64,000 nt of DNA from Serripes groenlandicus (taxonomy: Eukaryota; Mollusca; Bivalvia; Cardiida; Cardiidae), in NCBI GenBank assembly GCA_031761405.1, contig JASEVX010000010.1, forward strand, positions 33,723,322-33,787,321, written 5' to 3'. The position numbers and the translations under genes are program-made. This document shows positions 44,118 to 54,557 of this stretch, one piece after another. Numbering within the stretch: position 1 is the stretch's first letter; each line of letters starts with the position of its first letter. Below the pieces are notes generated by a model. It saw nothing but the letters and a program-made list of their open reading frames with translations. It ran no database searches and had not been told where the DNA came from.

Positions 44118-44482
44118 CCTCTTCCAAGTAAAGGGTTAATGACCATCTTCCAAGTAAAGGTAATCATAGGTCAACACACAAACTACAGATATATGTCTCT
44201 GCACTTTAACGTTGACTTACAATACATGCATCACATGAAAACATGAAACAAACGGGAAAAATGAAAGAAAACAGGGTGTTAATTACAAGTTATTATGGAC
44301 AAGCAAATCACCTGATGTTATTATAAATGTGAAGAAAAGCAAATATTGTTCTAAGGTGACAATTAACTGTAATTTTAAATCTTTCTTTTAATGCATTCCT
44401 AACAAACCTTAGCTACGTTTGCAATTGCATAATATTACTTTGCTTTTACATTTGAGCAACTTGAGAAATTTGATTTTGTTTT

Positions 44483-44613
44483 ATTCGGGTTTTACGCCGC
44501 TTTCAACATTATTTCAGTTACTCCACCATAACCGCCATGACGCGACTTGGGATCGAACCCGGGATACCCGGTTTCAAATCCCCGACGCAAACCACTCGAC
44601 CACGGCGGATTCC
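44483..44613 (-). mobile_element. tRNA-headed SINE, family S2
   Basis: Minus strand: GGAATCCGCCGTGGTCGAGT head, B-box GGGTTCGATCCC, and tail ending AAAGCGGCGTAAAACCCG. Confidence 0.85.
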
Positions 44614-44800
44614 TGAGAAATTTGAACATTAACAGCTTTATACCATAATATTTAGGGATAAAGATTTTTACGTAAATCGTTCAAAGATGGGCATATAGAC
44701 ATATATACAGTGGAATAACAACATAAACAATAACGTAAATTTCTATCTATCCTGTTCCTGGACTCATACCGTCCTGTAGAAATAAGTATAGGTAGAATGT

Positions 44801-45035
44801 TTAACCCTTTCCCTCATACAACAATTCTGCAGCAGACAACTTTGAACACATTTTGTCAAAAAATAGAATATCTCTATACTTGAATGGACAACCTATGACT
44901 AAAAGTGGAAAACATTGCGGCAAAAGGAGAAATTGATCGTTTTGAGCAATTTCTTCTTTTGTCACTATGTTTTCTCAAAAAGCTGTCTGCTGCAGAGCTG
45001 GCGTCAGAAAGCGTCTATATGGGGAAAAGGGTTAA
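44801..45035 (-). mobile_element. TTAA-MITE (type A, reverse)
   Basis: TTAACCCTTTCCCTCATACA to GGGGAAAAGGGTTAA. Confidence 0.92.
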
Positions 45036-45179
45036 TCTTAGTTTGAGATTTAAGGGGGTCAAATGTGAGAGACAAGATTAAGATAATCTTTATACTCAAA
45101 TTTCAGTTTAATGTTATTATGCACTTCTAGAGAAGGAGTTTGTATGCATAAAACCATAATATGTACACAACAACTTTTT

Positions 45180-45328
45180 AGCTCACCTGAGCTTTGCTCA
45201 AGATGAGTTATTGTGATCGCCTTTTGTCCGGCGTGCGTCGTGCGTCAACTTCTTCTCCTCAGTAACCAGTGGGTCAATAGGGATGAAACTTCACAGAAAG
45301 CATCCTCTCAATGACCTCACCAGATTTC
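45180..45328 (+). mobile_element. T1 element 5' fragment
   Basis: AGCTCACCTGAGCTTTGCTC, AGATGAGTTATTGTGATCGC and TTTTGTCCGGCGTGCGTCG are the T1 start. It switches directly into a MITE right end. Confidence 0.75.
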
Positions 45329-45329
45329 C

Positions 45330-45394
45330 TATTTTTTGACAAAATACATTCAAAGTCGACTGCTGCAGAATTGTTGTATGAGGGAAAGGGTTAA
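45330..45394 (+). mobile_element. TTAA-MITE right-end fragment
   Basis: TTTTGACAAAATACATTCAA to GAGGGAAAGGGTTAA, fused to the T1 fragment at about 45328. Confidence 0.82.
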
Positions 45395-45708
45395 GCATTT
45401 TTAGATTCGTTTGCAAAACTTGAGGTGAATTCTTTCTACTGTTCTAGATTTACAGTTCCCCAACACCTCACTGGCGTATCTAAGTATAGATCCAATAAAT
45501 GAATCAAACAACCAGACATCAAAACTTACGTTTTAATGGGAGTTTTTTACAATTTGATAATAGGACATTAAGTGCTTTATAATGTACAGAGTGGGGCTTA
45601 AATCGTAAAATTCTCATTTAGATAAATTCCATATTTTTATTGAGAGTGTTTTTAAAGCCGTCTGCTGCCAATTGACTGTGTGTAAAAGTGTTAAAGTAAG
45701 GTTGGCTG

Positions 45709-45936
45709 TAGGAATCCGCTGTGGTTGAGTGGTTAGCGTCGGGGATTTCGAAACCGGGTGTCGCGGCACTTACAGTGACGGTCATGGTGGAGTGCTGTTG
45801 GGCGAGGCACATTTTCTAGCCTAGTACGTACTGGTTTGTTTACCCAGGGATCATGAATATGTGAACTGTCGCCGTGATATAACTGAAATAATATTGAAAG
45901 CGGGGTAAACCCCCAATAAGTAAATAAATAAATAAA
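45709..45936 (+). mobile_element. tRNA-headed SINE, family S2, with 12-bp TSD
   Basis: Starts GGAATCCGCTGTGGTTGAGT, has the S2 body and ends with an (AAAT)n tail. taaggttggctg at 45697-45708 is repeated at 45937-45948. The TSD and A-rich tail indicate LINE-driven retroposition. Confidence 0.92.
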
Positions 45937-46104
45937 TAAGGTTGGCTGGATCGGGGAAGGGGCTAAGGGTAAATAGCATTATCCATATGTGTGACAATCA
46001 CTTGACACACCCATAAACTCATACTGATAACTGTGATGGTCAGAGCTCAAGATAGTTCAAAACCAAATTTGCAATATGATAAGAATTTGCGACATGATAA
46101 GCAG

Positions 46105-46317
46105 CCAAATTGATAATGATAATGAGCAATTTCTCCTTTTGCCAGAAGTTTTTCACAATAATTTCAAGTCTATTGGATGAATAAATTTCCCTTTTTGCCA
46201 CAAGGTTTATAACTTTATTTTACAATTAAGCTATCTTTTATGGAGATTTTTCAGGTTTTTGTAAATTTGTTTTCAAAGGCGTCTGCTGCAGATTAGTTGT
46301 TTGTGGAAAAGGGTTAA
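46105..46317. mobile_element. TTAA-MITE (type B), left end lost
   Basis: aatgagcaatttctcctttt to GTGGAAAAGGGTTAA. Confidence 0.8.
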
Positions 46318-46369
46318 GAGAAAGGGAGAAACTGGTCATTATGGTCTGTATTTGTAACTGGTTCATTGT

Positions 46370-46599
46370 CTAACCCTTTCCCTCATATAGACGCTTTCTG
46401 ACGCCTCTGCAGCAGACAGCTTTTTGAAAACATAGTGACAAAAGAAGAAATTGCACAAAACGTGCAATTTCTCCTTTTGCCACAATGTTTTCCACTTTTT
46501 GTCATAGGTTATCCATTCAACTATGGAGATTTTCTATGTTTTGACAAAATAAGTTCAAAGTCGTCTGCTGCAGAATTGTCGTATGAGGGAAAGGGTTAA
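46370..46599 (+). mobile_element. TTAA-MITE (type A)
   Basis: Left CTAACCCTTTCCCTCATATA, right GAGGGAAAGGGTTAA; followed directly by another CCCTTTCCCTA stub. Confidence 0.92.
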
Positions 46600-46610
46600 C
46601 CCTTTCCCTA

Positions 46611-46746
46611 GTCCAGGTTTCTATACTAGGAATGCGATTTTATATTTTGATTTAATATTTTGACTGTTCACATCCTAGTACAGGTGCTTAAGTTCAGGTT
46701 TCTGTACTAGGAATGCGATTTTATATTTTGACTGTTCAAATCCTAG
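46611..46746 (+). repeat. Tandem duplication of about 79 bp
   Basis: AGGTTTCTATACTAGGAATG and the following GCGATTTTATATTTTG and GACTGTTCACATCCTAG occur twice in a row with few changes. Confidence 0.85.
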
Positions 46747-46792
46747 TTACAAAGCAATGTGTAACCTAGTTACAATGCAATATGTAATAGCG

Positions 46793-47013
46793 ATCTTTCC
46801 CATATACAACAATTCTGCAGCAGACGACTTTGAAAACAGCAATATCAAAATATGGAATATCTCTATAAATGCAATTATAATTATATATAGTGAAAAGAGT
46901 TGAAAATATTGTGCTAGAAAGTGAAATTGCTAATCATGAGCAATTTCTCCTTTTGCCACTGTGTTTTCAAAAGTCGTCTGCTGCAGAGGCGTCTATATGT
47001 GGGAAAGGGTTAA
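46793..47013. mobile_element. TTAA-MITE (type B)
   Basis: CTTTCCCATATACAACAATT to GTGGGAAAGGGTTAA; core gctaatcatgagc. Confidence 0.85.
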
Positions 47014-47171
47014 CTTTTTACATTTACAGACACATTTTGATGCAAGTGAGAAGGGTTAACTCTTTCCCGCATGGGTAAGGGTTAACTCTAGTTGAGCATT
47101 TGTTTATACCATACATGTACTTATACTTCAAATATGATTAATTGGTCTTCAAACATTTTCCATCTATGTGT

Positions 47172-47374
47172 TTAAACCCTTTCCTGCTTGCAGATATATT
47201 CGATGCAAATGCAGCAGGCGACTTTTGAAAACATTACAACAAAAAGGAGATATTGAGCAATTTCTCCACTAGCCACATTGTTTTCAACTGTTTTGATTTT
47301 AGAATTCCCCTATTTTTGCCTAGATGTTTTCAAAGTTGTCTGCTGCAATTTTGTTGTTTGTTGGAAAGGGTGAA
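47172..47374. mobile_element. TTAA-MITE (type B), degenerate
   Basis: TTAAACCCTTTCCTGCTTGC to GTTGGAAAGGGTGAA. Confidence 0.78.
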
Positions 47375-47443
47375 GATCAGCCTATATAATTATGTGTTTC
47401 AGTATCAACATCAATCCTTTACTACATACGTATACAAACAACG

Positions 47444-47735
47444 AGCCCCGGTATAGCTCAGTCGGTAGCGACGTGGGCTGTCAATCCAGGGGTTGTGAGT
47501 TTGAATCCAAGCTCGGCCAACATTCTTTCCGACGTTTGTCAAAAGTCATTGCGACCTGCGTCATTCGTCTTTCACCAATCGGCTGTTTATATTTGGAGAA
47601 GCAGCCAGTTGCTTGGAAGGTATGTTGTGTGGTGAACTGGTGTGGGAAAACCAGGAAACCCATGAGTTAAGGTGAACTGGTCGCCTTGATATGTTGAAAA
47701 CAGCGTTAAACCCCAATAAAGAAAACAAAAAAAAC
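47444..47735 (+). mobile_element. tRNA-headed SINE, family S1 (full length)
   Basis: GAGCCCCGGTATAGCTCAGT, CGGTAGCGACGTGGGCTGTC and B-box GAGTTTGAATCC form the tRNA-like head; A-rich tail at 47716-47735. Confidence 0.88.
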
Positions 47736-47747
47736 CATACATACAAA

Positions 47748-47871
47748 CAACGAGCAATTTCTCCTTTTGCGACAACATTTTCAATACTTTTCAATTATTA
47801 AACCTTCATTTATAGAGGTTTTCCCTTGTTACGCTTCCGATTCAGATTTTCTGTATGCAAGAAAGGATTAA
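47748..47871. mobile_element. TTAA-MITE (type B), right half
   Basis: acgagcaatttctccttttg to GCAAGAAAGGATTAA; left half displaced by the SINE just upstream. Confidence 0.72.
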
Positions 47872-48097
47872 CCCTTTCCCTCATACGACAATTCTGCAGC
47901 AGACGACTTTGAACGTATTTTGTCAAAACATAGAAAATCTCCATAATTGAATGGATAACCTATGACTAAAAGTGGAAAACATTGTGGCAAAAGGAGAAAT
48001 TGCACGTTTTGTGCAATTTCTTCTTTTGTTACTATGTTTTCAAAAAGCCGTCTGCTGCAGAGGCGTCAGAAAGCGTCTATATGAGGGAAAGGGTTAA
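47868..48097 (-). mobile_element. TTAA-MITE (type A, reverse)
   Basis: Complete, sharing its left TTAA with the preceding fragment. Confidence 0.92.
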
Positions 48098-48559
48098 AAA
48101 AAGCAGAAGTTGCATTTTGGTGATTTCTCAAAAGGCAAATTTGGGTTCAATGTGTGAAATGGAATGGTGATATTCACAATTAAACCAGGTTAGATAGAAC
48201 ATGCTTATGTGAATAAAATGTTTAAAAGAGTGTTGCCATAGTAACTATCACTCTATCAACAAACTTTCCTATCTGTAAGCCTTGATTATTTTATTACAAA
48301 CATGTGAAAGCAAGATTATATACGGTTCTGCTTTTCTGGCTGTGGCAGTGTCTTACATTTAATTGTGTTTAGCTCAACATAATGTTTCGTTTTGCCCTAT
48401 CGCATTGTAAGCCTGCTTTCGAAAAGTCGACTTACAGCTGCAACCATAGATTACAATTGAATTCCTCCGCAAAAATCCAGGTTGTTATTGGTTATAATCT
48501 GCTTTTACAACAATTTCATTGGTTAAACCTAATCACAAACAACAATCCGCTTGCATTAA
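48098..48559. other. Intron 2, unassigned
   Basis: A short segment at about 48405-48445 (gcctgctttcgaaaagtcga) resembles 32865-32900, marking an unclassified dispersed repeat. No exon seen. Confidence 0.45.
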
Positions 48560-48790
48560 TTAACCCTTTCCCTCATACGGCAATTCTGTAGCAGACGACT
48601 TTGAATGTATTTTGTAAAAAAAATAGAAAAACTCTATAATTGAATTGATAACCCATGACAAAAAGTGGAAAACATTGTGGCAAAAGGAGAAATTGCACGT
48701 TTTGTGCAATTTCTTCTTTTGTCACTCTGTTTTCCAAAAGCCATCTGCTGCAGAGGCGTCAGAAAGCGTCTATATGAGGGAAAGGGTTAA
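48560..48790 (-). mobile_element. TTAA-MITE (type A, reverse)
   Basis: TTAACCCTTTCCCTCATACG to GAGGGAAAGGGTTAA. Confidence 0.92.
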
Positions 48791-49102
48791 TGAGACAAAA
48801 TAGTTCCAATGAGTGAAACACAATCTGACATATGATTGACCTCAATGTCAGTATTGTTAGTTAATGTCAACATACACACACGTCAACATGTAATCTAGTC
48901 CTAGATGTCAAATAAACTAGAAATGTAGTCTAAATAGGTTTTTGTCAATAACCTTGTATGGGCCATTTTCGGAGATTCAATTAAACTGCAAATACATTAC
49001 AAATACCATAACATGTTAACCCTTTCCTAAACACAGACGTGATTTGACGCATAGAACCAGTCTTCAGTAATCAATACTTTATGTGTTGTCTCTGTCTGTG
49101 CT

Positions 49103-49384
49103 GAGCCCCGGTAGCAATGCGGGCTGTCAATCCAGGGGTTGTGAGTTCAAACACCAGCTCGGCCAACATTCCTTCCGACGTTTGACAAAAGTCACTGTGA
49201 CAAGCGTCATTCGTCTTTCACCAATGGGCTATCAGTCTATGTGGAAAAGCAGCCAGTTGCTTGGAAAGCATGTTGTGTGAAGTACTGGTGTGAGAAAACC
49301 AGGAAACATATGAATACTCAGTGAACTGGCCGCCGTGATATCACTGAAACATTGTTGAAAACGGCTTTAAAACCAAATCAATAA
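49103..49384 (+). mobile_element. tRNA-headed SINE, family S1
   Basis: GAGCCCCGGTAGCAATGCGG (A-box part deleted), B-box GAGTTCAAACACC, S1 body and tail GAAAACGGCTTTAAAACC. A MITE stub (TTAACCCTTTCCTAAACAC) precedes it at 49017. Confidence 0.85.
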
Positions 49385-50102
49385 GTATCTGTCTGTAATG
49401 CTTGGAGGCATTATCCAGCTTTCGGCCGGCTGCCTGCCTGAATGTGCATTCGTCCGTCCGTCATGATTTGCATTTATTGGTCAAAACATTGCTTCTGTTT
49501 GGCAGATTCATTTCGAAGTGGTCACACATATGGTTACTTTGACCTTGACCTTGGTTTGTCGATTTTCAAGGTCAAATTGCCGACAATACGGCCTTACCGT
49601 CTTCAGCGGTTTCTTGTTTTAGGTATAATTTAAACTCATTTTGTTCATATATTTCTTCGGTCATTGTCTCAATAGATGTTCAATAAATCAATATAATACT
49701 TCATGTATAGGAAACAAATAAGCTACATATGTGCAGTGCACAAGAGACATAACTCGAGCATGCTTTCGAATGTCTTTCATTTATGAGCATGATTCCAATA
49801 TACATTGTGGATCTTTAGTGTTTTCTGAACTGGAAATACTTTAATTAAGGATCGCTGCTCAGTTTTGTATCAATCTTTTGTCCTTCATGATTTACTTTGT
49901 TTATACAAGATAAGGGTTAAACTTTGATGAGGTATTGGTTATTGGCATGCAATCTGTGTTGTTTCAAAAATATTTGGTTTGGTTTGTTTAAAGGTCGATG
50001 ATTTATTGTTTCAACATTGTTTGTCCATATTAGCCATGCCATATATTTTCAACTTACAGATGACCCTATACCAGCAGAGCTTACAGCGCTTTGATTAACT
50101 TT

Positions 50103-52420
50103 TAAGCTCATTTGAGCATAAAGTGCTCATCTGAGCATGAAGTGCTCATTGTGAGATTTTGTGATTGCCTTTGGCTGTTGTCTGTCGTACGTGGTATGCC
50201 ATTATTCAATGGTCATCAACATTTTCATGGTAACTCTCTTGAGGACACTATTATCATCTTATCTTCATAAAACTTATTCAGTTTGTTTATCTTACTGATT
50301 TCTAGGCCAAGGTTAAATAGGGGTCATGTCAGGTCAAATTGAAGGAACATCTTGTTAATGCACTGGAAGCTGCATTATTAGACTATTGGTTTGGTAGATT
50401 CTGTCTGTCAGTCCGTCAGTCCCATCTAACTTTGTCCTGCCTGCATCTTAGACCCAGGCCTGTACCTCAAAGGTCAAGGTCACACTTAGAGGTCAAAGGT
50501 CAAAGTTAGTACTGTTTGATTGGACTGCACCTTGTTCGGCTCACATCTCAACCATGCATCATAGGAATCCCCAAGTTACTTGGCACACATGTTCACCATG
50601 ATGAGGTGACATGTGGAGCACAAGACACAGGCCTGTACCTCAAAGGTAAAGGTCACACTTACAGGTCAAAGGTCGAAATGAGAAATGTTTGATAGGACTG
50701 TACCTTGTATGCCTACATTTCAACCATGCATCATAGGATTCCCAAGTAACTGAGCACACATGTACACCATGATCAAAGAGTGTGTCAAATGAAGACCCTG
50801 GTCTGTACATGGAAGGTCAAGATCACAAATTTTAAAGATGAAACTGTTGACAATTGATTGTTTGACTTCGAGACTACAATAAAATATGTCACCTTCATTT
50901 AAACTTAGTGAGAAAAATTTGAGGATAAGTACATGTGTCCATCAGTACACGTGTAAGAACATTTTTTTATCCAAATGTATGCAGTGCATTGCTGTTTTTG
51001 TCCAAAAAAGCACACATACAATACACAATGTGCTGTCCTCGTCTGGTAGGGGACTTTTGTATTGCTTGCAATATGACATTAACTTGTTTATTTGAGCATG
51101 TTGAAACTAAAATTGTCATAATAAATGTCTAGATCATTTCTAGGCTAAGTTTAAATATAGGTCATGTCACGTCAAAAACTAGGTAACTATAGGCCAAATT
51201 TGAAAAATATCTTAACACACTAGGGACTGCATTTTTTTGCTTCAGCTGCTTGAAACTTTGTCAAAATGTTTGCCTTGATGCTATCTTGGCCAGTTTTTAG
51301 CTCACCTGACACAATCAAGTCTTCATTTATTATCCCATGTTTACCAAACTTATTTAGTAGCTAGATATCCATGAGAGGTCGGTTCCTTTGGAAAACCATG
51401 CATGACGGAATTATGGCCCTTTAAAATTGGCAAAATTGCTATAATTGACCTGTGAACAAGTTAAAGTAATCGTTTATTATCTGATGTACCAAACTTATTC
51501 AGTAGCTAGATATCCATGAGAGCACGCTTCCTTTAGAAAAACAGCCAGATCCATCTATGCATGACTGGATTATGGCTCTTTAAAATTGGCAAAATTGTTA
51601 TAATTGACCTTGTGAACACGATGAAAACTTTATTTATTATCCTATGTTTACCAAACTTATTCAGTAGCTAGATATCCTGAGAGCTCGGTTCCTTTTGAAA
51701 AGAAGCCAGATCCGTCCATGCATGACGGGATTATGGTCCTTTAAAATTGCTATAATTGAACTGTGAACAAGATAAAGTCATCATTTATTATCCGATGTTT
51801 ACCAAACTTATACAGTAGCTAGATATACATATCTATTTTTGTAGAGTTATTAAATTAGGCCCCTTATAAATTAAGACCCTAAAACACTTACTCAGGAGAG
51901 CGATATAGGGCCATCATGGCCCTCTTGTTGAATATTGGTCTTGTTGGGTCAAAAGGCCAAATTGAATTGGAATCTTGTTAACACTCTGGAAGTCACATTT
52001 CTAACTTGAGCATGTTGAAAATGGTGTTTGTTTTATATCAAGGCTAAATTTGAATGAGTCAGGTCTGGTCAAAAGCTAGCTAGGTCAGTAGGTCACTAGG
52101 CCAAATTGCAGGAAATCTTGTAAACACAATGAAAGCCGTATTTTTGTCACGATGGCGGTTCGGTGTATGCGTCAGTGAGTCTGTGCAGCCGTCTGTCTTA
52201 ACCCTATCTTCCCCAACTTAACCATGCATGAGGCAGCATGTCACGCACTAGACCCAACCCTGTACCTTAAATGTCAAGGTCACACTTGGAGGTCAAAGAT
52301 CAAAATGAGTTCTGTTTGATAGGACTGTACCTTGTCCAACTCACATCTCAACAATGCATAATAAGATTCCAAAATTACTTGGCACACATATTCATCGTGA
52401 GTATTGTTATTGACTATGTG
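50103..52420 (+). mobile_element. Nested cluster of tandem-core elements (T1-like, T5, T6)
   Basis: A T1-like element starts at 50103 (AAGCTCATTTGAGCATAAAG hairpin) and its repeats reappear at about 51118-51298 and 51930-52140. Within or beside it lie two T5 segments (50395-50870 and 52140-52420) with CTGTACCTCAAAGGTCAAGG and CATGCATCATAGGA. A T6 element (51299-51927) has about four 150-bp repeats of TACCAAACTTATTCAGTAGC and the end GGGCCATCATGGCCCTCTTG. No coding capacity. Confidence 0.7.
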
Positions 52421-52779
52421 GTTGGCTTAACTCAGGTGGGCAATACATTGCCACCATGGCCAACTCCTTTAAATTTACTGGCTGAAAGCCAGTCGAGCTT
52501 ATGTTGAAATTGTTTGTCATGCGTGCAACCGGTCCTTTTAAATACCCTTGTGGTTGAGGCAGTCGCTTTTGGAGGGGAGGTTGAAGGTTAGATTCCTGGT
52601 GGTGACAGCGGGGTCCATTCTGATATGGCCGGTTGGTTAGCCAACTTAGCTGCCAGCAAGTTAAATACTGGGACGGAAAGCGTGTCTGCCAAGCTCCTGG
52701 TAAAAAGATAGCACTCAGAAAGTAACAATGTGTGCTCTTTATAATTCTCCTCCAATCTTCATCAAACTTGCTGTGAATG

Positions 52780-52995
52780 TTAACCCTTTCCCCATACGAC
52801 AAATCTGCAACAGACGACTTTGAACGTATTTTGTCAAAACGTAGAAAATCTCCATAATTGAATGGATAACCTAGAACTAAAAGTGGAAAACATTGTGGCA
52901 AAAGGAGAAATTGCACGTTTTGTGCAATTTCTTCTTTTGTCACTATGTTTTCAAAAAGCCGTCTGCTGCAGAGGGGTCAGAAAGCGTCTATATGC
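52780..52995 (-). mobile_element. TTAA-MITE (type A, reverse), right end lost
   Basis: TTAACCCTTTCCCCATACGA; stops after GCGTCTATATG. Confidence 0.88.
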
Positions 52996-53220
52996 AGATT
53001 TTTTGGAGAGATCATGTTCATATTTTTGCCTATAGACATATTCAGTCTCCTGGCCTTGGATTTGTTGTATTTGAGAAAGGTGTGTGTGTGTATAAACCAA
53101 CTGATAAGAAATACAGAATGTGTGACGGCTAGGTCAATATGCCTTGTGTTCTTCTATGACCTAGGCAATTTATCCTTAGTAGCACATTTACATGTTGCAA
53201 ATGTTTACTAGTAGTAATTA

Positions 53221-53285
53221 TTAACCCTTTCCCACAATGGCACACTACAGGAACTCTGCAGCAGACGCCTTTGAAAACATACCCA
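53221..53285. mobile_element. TTAA-MITE left-end fragment
   Basis: TTAACCCTTTCCCACAATGG and CTCTGCAGCAGACGCC only. Confidence 0.7.
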
Positions 53286-53325
53286 AACATTTTTGGGAAC
53301 TCCCTTTAAATGAAAGAACAATAAT

Positions 53326-53450
53326 TTAACCCTTTCCCGCATATAGACGCTTTCTGACGCCTCCGAGTGCAGCAGACGGCTTTTTGAAAAGATTATGGTG
53401 ACAAAAGAAATCAAAGTACTGAAGTACTGGTAACGAATTATTTTGAACAT
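53326..53450 (+). mobile_element. TTAA-MITE (type A), truncated
   Basis: TTAACCCTTTCCCGCATATA, GCAGCAGACGGCTTTTTG; lost after gtgacaaaagaaatc. Confidence 0.78.
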
Positions 53451-53700
53451 TTGTAAAATCTAATTTATGAATGCAATTGATCATGCTATTGCACAATTTA
53501 GTCTATTTTATTATTATTAATATTTTTGTCCAGAGATTTTTTTTTATCAGTTGACAGTTTTAGTAAATGTAGCATTTCAACGGCGATGCGAGCGTTTAAC
53601 ATGCACACTAACTCTTTCACTGAGCTCTGCGTAAAGTCTGTCAAAACACCCATGGCATATTTGTGAGATTTACATTGTTAATTCGATTTGTTTTCGTCAC

Positions 53701-53910
53701 CAGGGGCGGATCCAGGATTTCGGCTTATATTATAACTATGTTTCATGAGAGTGAATTAATTATTATAAATCTATAATGTTTAACAAATCGCATAAAATAA
53801 GAATTAAAAAAAAAGAAAAAAGAACAGTTCCTATTAGGACTCGAACTCGCGTCAAGAAGTAGTCCATGATTAGTAGTTCTACATGCTCTCCATTGCACCA
53901 CGGTACTTTG
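53701..53910 (-). mobile_element. CAGGGGCGGATCCAG-type repeat with decayed tRNA-like sequence
   Basis: CAGGGGCGGATCCAGGATTT at 53701 resembles a hAT-type MITE end, but no partner was found. On the minus strand 53828-53905 has a tRNA-like A box (TGGTGCAATGGAGAGCATG) and B box (AGTTCGAGTCC). The T-arm stem does not pair, so it is not a working tRNA gene. Confidence 0.5.
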
Positions 53911-54329
53911 ATACAACGTTTGAGCGTTACTTTCGTATATATATTAAGCTAACTGAATGCGCGCGTATGTAAACCATGATCTATAATTAGAAAGCCCCTT
54001 TGATCATCGTTATGTGGGGTCGACTTCTAGTGAATGGGCATACGACTAAAATTCATACTCGTGGCTTATACGTACCTGCCGACAAATGAAATATATATGC
54101 GCGTACTGTTAATTTGATATTTTCTAGAAAATTGATTATCTATGATGATTCGATAGTATAATTATGACTTCACTGTGTTGAAATAACACGTAGAAGTCAT
54201 TTTAATATCGAAAAAATACTAGGACTATTTAGGTGCAGCGAATGTGTATTCTAAGCGGAAGTGTAGTTTAACCGGAATTAAATACGATCTCGTTAACTGT
54301 ATTATTTTTTGAGAAAAAATAATTCGTTA

Positions 54330-54497
54330 AAAATTGCTCAAAACGAGCAATTTCTCCTTTTGCCACAATATTTTCCACTTTTAGTTATTGGTTATCCATT
54401 CAATTTGAGAGATTTTCTATTTTTTGGACAAAATATGTTCAAAGAGTTTAAAACATGCAGAGGCATCAGAAAGTGTCTATATGAGGGAAAGGGTTAA
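54330..54497. mobile_element. Rearranged TTAA-MITE
   Basis: Starts in the core in + orientation (attgctcaaaacgagcaat, then ttttccacttttagtta) but ends with the opposite-strand form of the left end (gaggcatcagaaagtgtcta to GAGGGAAAGGGTTAA). It is a hybrid of two orientations. Confidence 0.82.
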
Positions 54498-54557
54498 ACC
54501 AGACAAGGCACATGCTGTTTTGGATCACATCCCATATCTGGTTTAGGGGGCTTTTTT

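Noticed and set aside
52407..52943. 178-residue minus-strand frame
   Set aside because: Its N-terminal part is a TTAA-MITE translation and the rest is unique intron sequence without a recognisable domain; splice or promoter signals are lacking.
53828..53905. Functional tRNA gene on the minus strand
   Set aside because: A and B boxes are present but the T-arm and acceptor stems do not pair.
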